A stretch of 64,000 nt of DNA from Agarophyton chilense (taxonomy: Eukaryota; Rhodophyta; Florideophyceae; Gracilariales; Gracilariaceae): the NCBI GenBank assembly GCA_030374765.1, contig JARGXX010000116.1:744001-808000 (forward strand), written 5' to 3'. The notes beneath the pieces were generated by a model, which saw only the letters and a list, made by a program, of their open reading frames with translations, had not been told where the DNA came from and ran no database searches. Position numbers and translations under genes: made by a program. Positions 11,800-22,213 of this stretch are shown piece after piece (within the stretch, counting starts at the first letter, position 1; each line of letters starts with the position of its first letter).

Positions 11800-12782
11800 T
11801 AAAAATCGCGCGTCAGTGTCGATCTGGACATCTGAGAAGGTCTGCTTTTTCCACTTGATGGAGACAGTAACAGGCGATAAGGACATGGCGAAGACGACTG
11901 AGGGGGCGTCGGGACGCTCGAGAACGTGAGAACCAAACTAAGATGGTGCAGTGTCCAGACGAAGGAAGTGGACCAATGTCTCGTCCTACAATCTTGCCTA
12001 ACAAATATCCACTTTCTATCATTGATATATCGGAATTATGACCCCCCATCTTGGCAAGGAGTTCAGAGTCATTTGTATCAATTGATGTGCAATTGGGGAC
12101 AAGTGATGGATCTTTAAGTATTATGATCTTAACTGGTCCAAACGCTGGAGAAAAATCAACACTTGACTCAGGTTGGATGCTACGCCCTTGCTAGATCATA
12201 TCATTGGAGGCCGTTCGAAGATATTTATGTCGGAATGGGTGAAACTGATGACGTCGCGGGTAGAAGGTCGACGTTCATGGTTGAAATGGAAGAAGTTAGT
12301 AAAATATTGAATAACGCCACGAGCCGCTCACTAGTCATCACAGACGAAGTCGTCCTGGAACTTCAATGCATGATGGATATGCCGTTTCATACGCTGTTTT
12401 GAACCATATTTTTAGTATCAACAAATCATTGAAAGTGTTCTCAACGCATTATTCCCAACTTGGGGAAGACACTGTTGCAATTGGAAATCGAGAAGGACGA
12501 CTGACTGCCCAAATATTTGAAATGACTGCTAAGATTAACGAGAAGACAAAGAGCATCACATAATTGTACAAGCTACAAGCCGGTAGTAGCGGGCAATCTC
12601 GAGGTGTTCACGGTGCAAGAGTGGCTGGGATATCTGCAACAACTGCAAATGGGGCTGAAAAAGCTTCTCAAAGAATTAACAGGTCAATTATCCAAAGATT
12701 GGTAGCCGGGAAGTTGAGGATTCTGAAAAATACTTTGGATCGAGATCAATCGAATGCATTGAAAGCTCTGGAAAAGCTATAG
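11800..12782 (+). pseudogene. MutS homologue pseudogene, MSH6-like ATPase domain
   Basis: Plus-strand frames recover the C-terminal ATPase domain of a mismatch-repair MutS protein, whose role is to bind mispaired DNA and signal repair. In order: Walker A as GPNAGEKST at 12136-12162 (canonical GPNMGGKST); a short deletion; [19 protein letters not shown] and [14 protein letters not shown]; Walker B as SLVITDEV near 12340; a frameshift into [14 protein letters not shown]; then the FSTHYSQL motif; and, after an in-frame TAA at 12561, an LYKL...GVHGARVAG segment. The TFMVEM and LYKL...GARVAG signatures resemble MSH6 more than MSH2. About 300 bases before Walker A also read as a plausible MutS core (SRPTI, ISEL). 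At least three frame disruptions make it non-functional; a working copy should exist elsewhere. Confidence 0.8.
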
Positions 12783-13139
12783 GCAAAACTTTGCAACGCG
12801 TGCAGTCTTGATAACAACATCCAAAGCCAACTATCTGTCTTCGTAGTACGAAAGTACAAAAGTTACAAGGTAGATCGAAGTGAACGAAATTAGTGAAAGG
12901 ATAACACCATATAGCTAGGCCGCTAACGAGCTAGGAGTGATGAAAATTTAGGGGCACTTGGTTGTCACACTTTTGTGGTAAACTACATATAAAATTTGAT
13001 CCCACGACTCATCATCTCTTTTTTCAACAATACCGAATGCTAAGTTGATAGCAGAATTGACAGCCGCTCGGGTTTTCTCGTTTTGAGCATTGTGTGTTGA
13101 GTTAGTCACTGACTGCTTCTGTACATACGACGAATATTG

Positions 13140-13802
13140 CTAACTCTGAGATCCCTGCTGTCTTTGAGACTGCTCTTCTTGTAAGCTTTTAAACTTTTCA
13201 TCGCCAATACCTTTCACCTTTGCCTTCTTCGCCTTGAAACGTTCCGTGTAACTCTTCTTTCTCTTGACAATCTTCACAATGGCTTTGATTGGCGGCTTTA
13301 TAAATGAAACTGAACTATTCTCCCATCTGATGAATTCCATCTGTGAATGAGGATTCTCTCCCGCTTTGAATGTGTTGAAAACGAAAAGTGAAGAAAGTCG
13401 CCCTCGGTTATAGCTCTCCATCGCTATTTGCAACACCTCCTGAAAGTGATCCACGGCTTAAGGGCCCATGCCCGAAGTCACTCGTTTGATTTGATCAAAA
13501 AGAGCTTGAGAATCTGACCATTTTATGCAGGTTCCAACCTCGATCTCAAAACAAATCTTTAGGAATGGGTCGATTTGTTGAAGTATAAATCGGAAATCTT
13601 CACTCCCTGCCGACTGTAACTGACCTTTTAAACTGACCATGTCAAGAAGAAGAGCTTGCTTTCGGAAATTGCAGACGCGGAGATAGTCAAATTCCTGTGA
13701 GTTGACCTTCCAATACGGGTCGAAGTGGCCTTAGAGTTCAATGTAATCGTCAAGAACCTCCCCGAGGGTGGGGTTCAGTTCAGCCATGTCTCCATACGCC
13801 AT
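13140..13802 (-). pseudogene. Unrecognised gene with two in-frame TAA stops
   Basis: One minus-strand frame runs from an ATG at 13802 (a second in-frame ATG is at 13787) to a stop at 13140, about 220 codons, interrupted only by two in-frame TAAs: one near 13733 and one at 13458-13460. The translation looks like a real folded protein, with alternating hydrophobic and charged residues (FDPYWKVNSQEFDYLRV, FRFILQQIDPFLKICFEI) and a basic Lys-rich C-terminal tail. No frameshift is needed, so it is a recent pseudogene or is read through. I do not recognise the family. Confidence 0.45.
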
Positions 13803-13981
13803 TGCACATTTCTTGGTGTAACGACAATAGCATTTTTAATTGTTGAACTAGCACATGAAGCACTTATTTGTTGGTGAAGAATACAAATATGATAAAAAGA
13901 ATAAATTCACGAGAGGTACTTTAAAAAACTAGCACCGAACTAGCATACAATTTTCATAGATAGCATCTAAACAAGCATTCC

Positions 13982-14660
13982 CTAAACACAGCTGAGCACG
14001 ACCGAGGCATTACGGGAGGTCAAGGAGAGTCTCATGCAGATGATGGAGAATGCAGTGACAAGATGGGCGCGATGATGATGAAGGGAGTGAAAATGAGAAG
14101 GTAATTTCTCCACAACCGCAAAGCAAAAGATGTCTGGAGAGGCCGGTAGCCAAGAAGCATACCCGCAAACCCGTGAATCGAGGCGTTTGTCCTCCATAGA
14201 GCGAAGAAGAAGATGCCATTGATCACTCCTGCACCACACCGCAGCCTGTTTCTCTTGCAATTCTGACCAAGAAACAGCAGAGAAAAGCAATGAAACGAAA
14301 ATTTATATCCATCACCAAATTCATTTATGGGTAGAAGAAGTGCTCCAAGGTCAGCCAATGCTCGATTATTTATCGTCATGCAATTCTCAGAGCGGAAAAT
14401 CACCGACCTTGGTGTAAACGTCACCGAAAGAATCCAGAAACTTTGCATACCAAACATCGCACGGGATCATTCGAAGCTTTAGCTCGAATAATGAGCTTCT
14501 CATTGATGAGGCACCTTCCTCTTTCACACTCTATATTCTCATACGTTTCATCTCTCAGAGGAAGACCGCAGGTGACAGCTTCCTTACCTTTCCAATGTAG
14601 TGGACAAATCTTACCACAGTTCCACGCTTTCATTTTTCCATCATAATTTCGATAACACAC
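13982..14660 (-). pseudogene. Possible decayed membrane-protein gene
   Basis: Two overlapping minus-strand frames follow each other: 14660-14421, a Cys-containing soluble stretch (KICPLHWKGKEAVTCGLP), and 14457-14032, with an ATG at 14457 and about three hydrophobic segments long enough to span a membrane. They are in different frames, so either an intron or a frameshift would be needed to join them. No family is recognised and the coding status is uncertain. Confidence 0.22.
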
Positions 14661-16356
14661 AGGAACGTAAACGGTAGGAATAACAAACTTTTCAGTTCTT
14701 TTTATGAATAAAAGACCATGTTAGGGTTTCATCGAGTTCTACAGTGGCGATAAGGGATCGTTTGAAATGTTTTCGTCATTAATCTTCCCAATCTACATAT
14801 GAGGAGGATTCGATGGATAGATCACGACCATTTTCTGGAATGCTAGAATTCTTATTTCCGGTACCACTTTGATTGCATAATGTACCATTCGATATAGGAA
14901 TGGGCCAACAGAACGTCCATTTACACGGATAGTACAGGCAAAAAAATTATTCTACGTTAAACGTTGCAATTCCACCCTGCGTGTCCTCCAACAGAAGACA
15001 TCATGGCCATGTTTCTGACAAAACAAAGCCAACAATTTGGAAAGATGGGGGTCAACAAAAGAGACCTACTTGGGTCCCGATTGGACCCTTTGTATCCTGC
15101 TACGGCCCCGTCCACGTACCAATCTAGTGCTACATTCGAGGACTATATTTCATTTGTTGATCAAAAGCAGTACAAAGATGGCGGAAATCAACTGTACCAT
15201 AGTCGATCACATTTAGGCATTTCGAATGGGGCCATCTTTCGTCCGAAAACCCCACTCTTTTTTCGCACATATTTCAGCAATATTGGGTACTTATGTGGAC
15301 TGCATTTTATGCGTGTAAAGACGGGCACGTGTCGGCCAAATATCGGCCACTCAATGGCCTCCGCCATTGTTGACAGAGAATAACGTGTTTCATAGTTCTC
15401 ATTGTTTCATGACAAAGAAATGTTCTGTGGCTCGCAACCGGTGAATCTGTGAATCGTAGCATTGATTGCAGAAGTTTGTGCATTTGGTTGACGCATCTTA
15501 CAACGATCTTTTAATTTCTGATGAAGTTGTTGACCTTAGTCAGTTATCTGGCTAGTATGAGTCCGATGATCATTTTATGCTTCGGTTTTCTACGTAGATT
15601 AGTTCTTTTTTGACTTCTACAGAGTTTTATTTATCTTTGATGTTTGATTAATGATATGCGAATATTTCAAGACGAATCGCTATGTGTTTCTTGTTTCATT
15701 ATAAAAAAAATTTTGCCTTCAATGTAGCCAACACTTTCTCCTCTTGTCATGGAGATTTTTTGATATTCGTTTGTCGACTTGTTGATGTGCTCGATATTGC
15801 TTTAAATGAAATCATACATAGTAGAGCTCTCATGTGATTCAATGACGAACTTTAGTCTGTGAGAATGAACGCTAGTAAGTAGGGCTGTAAGAATGAGGTT
15901 TGTTCAGTCTTAGTGTATTTTAAACCAGGCCGATTTGATCGGTACGATCCGTTCCTCTTCAAGATGTTTTAAATCGTGATCGTTGATCGTTGCTGCGTAC
16001 ATCTAAAAAGCTAATTATAAGGTCGCGTAATCGGAGGAGTTAAGCTTGGGAGGTCGTTGTGGTCGTTCTGTGTCTATAGTTATGCGGAATACTTGTATGA
16101 AATAATTTTTTCTGTCTCTGGGGATGTGATGATCGTTGATTTCAGTGGCAGCGTACGTAGAGTGTTTGGAGATAATCTGATTTTTGTGAATATCTATTGC
16201 CCGGCGACGGGCGAGGCGTTGGTCTGGGTCCGCCGTAGTGGATGTGTTTATGGTATCTCTTGTGTTCGTGTTATTGCATTCCTACCTCAGGGTCACCTAA
16301 TTCGGAAAATGTGCTCAATTGTAGTGTACATAATTTTTTCATGTTCTGTAGGTAAT
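14661..16356. other. AT-rich stretch, no convincing gene
   Basis: A 139-codon plus-strand frame at 14964-15383 and a 133-codon frame at 16057-16458 are present. The second contains DVMIVDFSGSVRR...NIYCPATGEALVW, which is faintly like an integrase core, but not enough to call. The 15400-16050 part is AT-rich and full of stops. E1 begins at 16357. Confidence 0.4.
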
Positions 16357-16802
16357 TGTGAAGGAGCAACGATAATGGTTGAGCATTGTAAATCGCCGGG
16401 GCCTGAGGTAACTTACAGACACCATGTGGCCTGGCCGACCACAGCTGGGCTCATTTAGATTACTATTTTATTTTAATTAGTGTAACAGACTAGCATTACA
16501 GTGCCAGGGAGATCCCAGAGCCTCGCTATTGTTACTTACTTGGCTCAAGTGACGCTTCTTCCTTAGAGAAACGTAGGCACCCTTAGGACACTATATTACC
16601 GCCTTTGCTACATTATTTCCACCAAGTGGGCTTCAATCCATCGTTTCCGTAGCTCCAATTTGTAGGACTACGCAGTAAACGCCAGCCCATTTCACCAAGT
16701 ACTCTGGGAGTGCCGGCGTCAAGGATTCGAACCTTAGGACCCGCTCTACCACGCTACCACCGGTTGAGACCACTACGCTGACCCACAAGTCATTGCGTTA
16801 CA
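16357..16802 (+). repeat. E1 5' LTR
   Basis: 446 bp, TG...CA ends, matched along its length to 24731-25177. The TATA-like box present in the 3' copy is eroded here. Confidence 0.9.
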
Positions 16803-16805
16803 TTT

Positions 16806-16821
16806 TGGTCTCCCGACTTAG
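16806..16821 (+). promoter_or_regulatory. E1 primer-binding site
   Basis: TGGTCTCCCGACTTAG starts three bases after the 5' LTR. The same 16 bases follow the E2 5' LTR at the equivalent place, and TGG is complementary to a tRNA CCA end. I cannot assign the tRNA. Confidence 0.75.
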
Positions 16822-16926
16822 ATCCTAAAAAAATAATTAAACGGACCACTGGAAGGAAGAATAATCCGAATTCTAACCATCTTTTTAGTTCCCCAACGGA
16901 CCAGAAGTACAGAAGCAACAGCCATT

Positions 16927-18830
16927 ATGGACTCAGAAAACACACCCAACCGACCACATTATAAAACTCCCACGGCAGGAAGATGTGCCACCGCAACGCC
17001 GACGATGTCGCCTAAACCTCAGGTTGACACTGTTAACAACCGCAGGAGCACGAGAAGATAGCCGCGAAGAGTACTGACTCTCATAGGCGACCCTGAAAGG
17101 ATTCGCCGAGAACCCATGGTAGCAATGCGTTTACGAGAACGCCTCACCAGGGCCACCTCTAGACCAGGAACACCCCAAGGAGAATTACGTAAGACAGAAG
17201 GAATTAGAGAGTACATCCCGTAGGGCTTGCCGACCTTCTCTGGTCCCATCTCCGTGAGCACTGCTCAGCACATGTGGATTCCATCGTGGACATTCGACTC
17301 GCTACGGCGATCGCTGACCAAACGGAATACTTCGTTACGCGAATCGTCCCCAAGGTCATGGAGTCTGAGCTATTCATAGACTCCCTCATTCAGGCCGTTC
17401 AAGGAGCAGTCACCAGCCAGTCAGGCAACCCGGTCCCTAGGACCAATCCACTTGTCAACCATCCGGCTTCCATATGACAACCGCCTACCAAACCCCCAGG
17501 AGTGGCGGTATTACCTGCCCCTCGCCGAGAACACCATCAGGAAAATCCAATGGAAAGACAATTTAAGAGCAGAAGTGAGGCTCCGCGTCTAGAAGAGAGA
17601 CAGATTATCCTTCTTAAAGGACAATATGCGATAAAGCGACCTCTGGGCTCCATCGGGTCTGATGAAGAGATCGATTATTTAGGTTTCTATTCCGGTGGAA
17701 AGAAAAGAAAGAACCGCAGGAGAAAGAAGAACAGAATAAGTAAAAGCAGAGACCATTCGGACACGAGTGACCTCCGAATTGGTCTCGACCGAAACGACCG
17801 ACTCGGAAGTGAATGAAGCTGCCGTTCGAGGCCTCAAACCACTGACAACCACAAACAAAATTTTCCTTAAGGTTATTGACTACCGGAATTACCGGCTGGC
17901 CGATAGGTCCCCGAAATACTCTGGTTCGATGGCTCGAACAGTCGCCAAATGGGCCAAACGGATGCAACTAACCATTATGGACAACTTCCCGGGTTCCGAT
18001 CGCATTGCTGTTTTTAGGTTTCTTTGTTTGTTCCGTACGGCCTGTGATCAGAACGATTTCGACGAGGGCGCCGCTCTGTATTTTTTTCAATTCTTCCTTT
18101 CAGAAACAGGCGCGTGACCGAGTGGTTTCGAAGATATCTGGCGCAACTGACCTCGTGGATGCTCAAGACCGGGAGCTCCTTGGGTCATACCCTCAGGTTG
18201 TTCATTACCTCTTGGACACTTACATCACGGATGACGTTGAAATGGATGCCCAACAGGAAGTAATATCCTTTAGGCAGAGCTCCAACATAACCGAATCGGC
18301 TTTCGCCGACGACGTATGGAAGAAGGCTTACCGATGTCGAAACGTGTTCTCCGAAGCACGGCTTAAACGACACTTCATCACGGGATTACTTCCTGCCATT
18401 CGGGCAGATGTGCGCAATTACCACAAGGAAAACCCACAAAACTCCTTCCAAAGGCTCGTTACTTATGCAGAAGGTTATGGCTAAACCTATAGAACGTCAA
18501 GGTGGATTGCTGACATATCCAGAACACACGCAACTCCATTGCGTAGAACCAACCAAGCCCATTTGGTTAGCTCCATGGAATCGAACATGGATGCATCACT
18601 CCGTTACGCCAACTCGTCAGATGTCCTTGCAGTCAATTTCAGTGTTTCCCCGTCCGGGCTCCCATCATTAACCTCTAAGGGAACTACAGCGACCACTGGA
18701 CCACCGACACCCAAGTATTACGCCTTTCCGCCCCGCAAGGATGTTATTTCGCGCCCCAAGGGCCTGCTTCCTTTGCCTTTCAATTGCCCAACCTTGTGAC
18801 TGCACCAGGTATCTGCCTGAGGACGGATGT
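16927..18830 (+). pseudogene. E1 gag remnant
   Basis: Starting at an ATG at 16927, broken frames encode a capsid-type protein. The clearest homologous stretch is 17820-18484, where IDYRNYRLADRSPKYSG, then VVHYLLDTYITDDVEMDA, then KKAYRCRNVF align by eye with the E2 gag (YRYYRL, VQYLLRSYATGN, NKAFHRCGNVF). A Cys-rich patch near 18750-18800 is probably the former zinc knuckle. Several stops and frameshifts prevent expression. Confidence 0.75.
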
Positions 18831-19111
18831 AAAAACCTTTTAGCCTTAAGGGAAGAGAATTACCAGGTGCGGCGATCTAAAGGAATGCTTAAGAGCGCAC
18901 AACAACGAGCCACAGGGATCCCTGCAAGCTCACGATATGCCACGCCTCCGGATACTCCGATAAAAGCCCCACAGGACCACGCCATTGTAAACCCTATGGA
19001 CGACCCCGAAGAGAAATCTTATCCCCAGGAACAAACGGAAACCCCATCGGAAAACTCTTAGAAGGTCGAGGCGAGACAAATCCTCCCTCTTTAAGCCCCT
19101 CATTCAACCAA

Positions 19112-19588
19112 TTGGACGGTCATGAGCCAAGGAGCTCTTCACCTCCCAATACAAACCACCCACGAAGAACCAGTAAGGATGAACCAGAATTGGAACACAG
19201 TAACGACCCTGTCTGTATCCTCTGGAAAGAGAATTACAAAGTTCGAGTAACCGTGGGACTTCGTTTCGACAGCTCTCGAGTGACCACAGCCGTATTGAAC
19301 ACGGGAGCTGGTCCCAACTTTGTCCATCTTAAGCTACTTGCACTGGGTTGGCGAGATTTCTTTCAGGCTAAGAAGACCCCCAGGATGACCGATGCATCAC
19401 GTAGACCAATAAACATTAAAAGTATAGTACGTCTTTACGACCAGGTAGGACAATTCAAATTCCGCACGTCGTTGCTTGTATGTCCTTACTTGGGCGCTGA
19501 AGTAATTCTAGGGACTTCCTTTATCGATCGATACACTAAGGTCATTTATCCAGGCCTTAGGAAAATCGCATTCTACCGCGCACCTTAA
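19112..19588 (+). pseudogene. E1 aspartic protease with mutated active site
   Basis: An open 158-codon frame with the retropepsin fold signature TAVLNTGAGPNFVHL, where the catalytic DTGA is NTGA, and a C-terminal AEVILGTSFIDRY matching the usual ILG.DF pattern. The Asp-to-Asn change would abolish proteolysis. Confidence 0.75.
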
Positions 19589-20193
19589 ATCTCCATAACT
19601 GGTTCCGCCCCAGGGCCAGAAGCTAACCACAAACGAGCGCTTATCTCCGAAAACACGAAGTCCAATAAGGTTCGCTTGTCAAAGGCCATAAAGATACCCC
19701 CGATGACCTAAATCACTGTGTCGTTCCATTCCCCGTCTTCAGGTCTCGTAACGAATCAGAACCACCCGAAAATGGTTCTGAAGCACCTTACCTTTATGGC
19801 CAATGCAGTAATGGACATCCACCCCAACAGGCGCTTCTTGGTCACAATCAGAATCTTAAGAGATAAACCCGTACGGTTACCTAAAGGTACAGTGATTAGC
19901 ATCACTGTACATGCGCCCGTGGCCATCATGGAGGCCCAAATGGATAACATTGCAACGCCAACTCCCGACGAAGACGTCGAATCTTGGGAGAGGATAGTCG
20001 CTATCGGCGCAGAATTCGAATCCTATAGGCCCTAAGTACTTGATCTTTTCAGAGAATACCAGACCATGCAGTCAGGTAGATTGGAAACCTCACAGCCCCG
20101 ACACATGGCATTGCCCTTCAGGATGATGCTGGACCACAGTCTAAGAACCCATACCCTACGGACCTGACGGGTAGGGAAATTGTCGCCGACCAG

Positions 20194-20487
20194 ATGGACA
20201 AAATGCGCAAAGCTCACGTCATAGAGCCAGTGCCTCCTAACCAGTCCGAATGTGCAAGTCCCATTGTCCTCGTGGCGAAGAAGGATGGCTCCGTCAGGTT
20301 CTGTGTCGACTATAGGAAGCTAGACGCAGTAACAAAGAAGGACTCATACCCATTTCCCCGCATGGATGACTGTCTGGATTCCTTAGGCCAAGCTGTCGTA
20401 TTTACCAAACTGGACGCTAACTCCGGATATTGGCAAATCTCTTTGGCAGAAAATGCGAGAGCCCTGAAAACATTCACCACCCATTAA
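20194..20487 (+). pseudogene. E1 reverse transcriptase N-terminal part only
   Basis: This 97-codon stretch shows SECASPIVLVAKKDGS, RFCVDYRKLDAVTKKDSYPFPR and FTKLDANSGYWQI, the first RT motifs. It stops at a TAA in the region that should read GLYRFTRMPFGLTNAP. The sequence then jumps to the integrase zinc-finger region at about 20515 (KFFYWPLL). The YxDD box, the RT thumb and all of RNase H are therefore missing. Confidence 0.8.
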
Positions 20488-20514
20488 GATCTGTTCAGAT
20501 TTACTGACGCTAAG

Positions 20515-21560
20515 GAAGTTCTTCTACTGGCCACTATTGGCGCAGGACCTATGGCAAATCGCACAGAACTGTACATCGTGCGCACAAATCCGAGGGTCTC
20601 GCGCCAACCATCACGCCAAATTGAAGCTCTTCCCTGCCGCAGTTCGGATCGAATTTGTCGCAATGGATAAACTTGGACCTTTACCTAAGTCGTCCCATGG
20701 GAAACGGTTTGTTTTGGTTACAACCGACAGGTTTCCCAAACTTACCCGAGCCTTACCCCTAGAGAAGACATCAGCCACGGATTTCGCCACGGCCTTCTTG
20801 TCCAACTGGGTATATCCATATGACATGCCATTCTACCTCTTTACGAATAACGGCAGCCAGTTTGTATCCATATTCTTCTCACACGTTGCTGCTACCTTAG
20901 ATATAAAACATGTGACCACCACGGCGTACCACCCGCAAACCAATGGCCAAGCCCAACGATTCAACCGCATCGTTCTGGACCGATTGGCACACTACGTATC
21001 GCAGCACCAATTGGACTGGGACAACTACGTTTAGCCACCGGTTTATGCCTACAACACGCAGGTGCACGCTTAAACGGGGAGAACACCTTTCGATTTAACG
21101 CTAACGAGATCGCCGCCGCCGATAGCTGTTGATCTTCAGAAGTCAATTATTCCCCAGGACATAAACGAAGAAATGACTCCTACCCAGGCGAAGAGCTACT
21201 CGCGCCGACGAATCGACCCCATTATCCAATCGGCTAGAGCTGTGCTGACCAAAGCTCAACGGCGCTACAAGGTCAATTTCGAAAAGGCCGTCTGGAACAC
21301 ACCTACTTTTTGGAAAGGGAGAATTGGTTTAACTGGACCGGCCACCAAAAGACAGTGATGAACTCGAGGACACTATGCGGAAGCTCTTACCCCGCTCTAC
21401 GGGACCATACAAAAGTCCTCAAGGCCAATCAAAATACCATTACGTTACTAATTGACGGTCTACAGAAAACCGTATCTAATATTCGGGTGACAGAAGCCCT
21501 CAGCTCTCCCGAATCACCAAAGTACCAGTCCCCTGGTCCAACGAAATCACTACGGCCTTA
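20515..21560 (+). pseudogene. E1 integrase remnant
   Basis: The frame 20537-21034 encodes the zinc-finger end (CTSCAQIRGSRANHH) and the core. The first catalytic Asp is kept (VAMDKLGPLP), but the second motif reads FTNNGSQF instead of SDNGxQF and the third reads NGQAQRFNR instead of NGQxERFNR, so two of the three D,D,E residues are lost. A TAG ends the frame at 21034; the C-terminal part continues with stops and frameshifts to about 21560. Confidence 0.8.
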
Positions 21561-21710
21561 GGTCGACGCTCAAGTCTCTACACCCCCTAAGGGAGATCCC
21601 GCGGACCCCAGTAGCCCCATGGACCTGATGGTCAATGCTGCTGACGATGACCCATCTCTTCCAACCGACTCCGATGGATTCGCTTCTCTGGACCACACTC
21701 TCCGTCCGGG

Positions 21711-21900
21711 GATTGAACACCAACCGGAATACGTGATTGAGCGCATCATCTCTGCCAGTCCGGGAAAGATGGACCTATGCGCTATCGCGTCAATTGGTTC
21801 GGCTATACACCTGAGGAAGACACTTGGCAAGAGCCTCAAAACCTTCTGGCTAATATTATCGCCCGTTATTGGCGCAAAATCGGCAGAAAGGAGCACAGCC
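21711..21900 (+). pseudogene. E1 chromodomain, frameshifted
   Basis: PEYVIERIISA is read in one frame (near 21730), then after a shift MRYRVNWFGYTPEEDTWQEP in another (from 21777). Together they have the chromodomain pattern EY.VE.I, YLVKW.GY and DTWEP. In chromoviruses this module is thought to steer integration to marked chromatin. Confidence 0.75.
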
Positions 21901-22213
21901 TTCAGAAGGTGGCAACCATTGGCCCAATTAATATTAAAACGCCTCCCAAACCGCCTCCCGACACGACGGTTTGCCGTATCACGACGGCTCGCCGTAACTA
22001 TCGCACAAGGGAACAATATAAGTTCTCAGGCGACACCTGAAAAAGTCCTGAGACGTTCTCGAGGTTGAATGACTTCCCGGGGCACGCACAGTTGAGATAA
22101 AGGAGCAACCTCGGAAAAGCCCAAGCATTACTTAATTTGACTAACTAACAGAGGCCTAACAGCCCTTGCCATGACCTGAAGGTTCGCGGAAGCGCTCCAA
22201 AAACGAACAGGAC

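Noticed and set aside
16057-16458. Possible copia-type integrase core (DVMIVDFSG...NIYCPATGEALVW)
   Set aside because: Only one weak motif; no second catalytic Asp or Glu, no LTRs of a second element around it, and the frame runs into the E1 LTR.
16806-16821. tRNA gene near the start of E1
   Set aside because: The tRNA-like bases are the primer-binding site; no cloverleaf can be drawn from the surrounding sequence.
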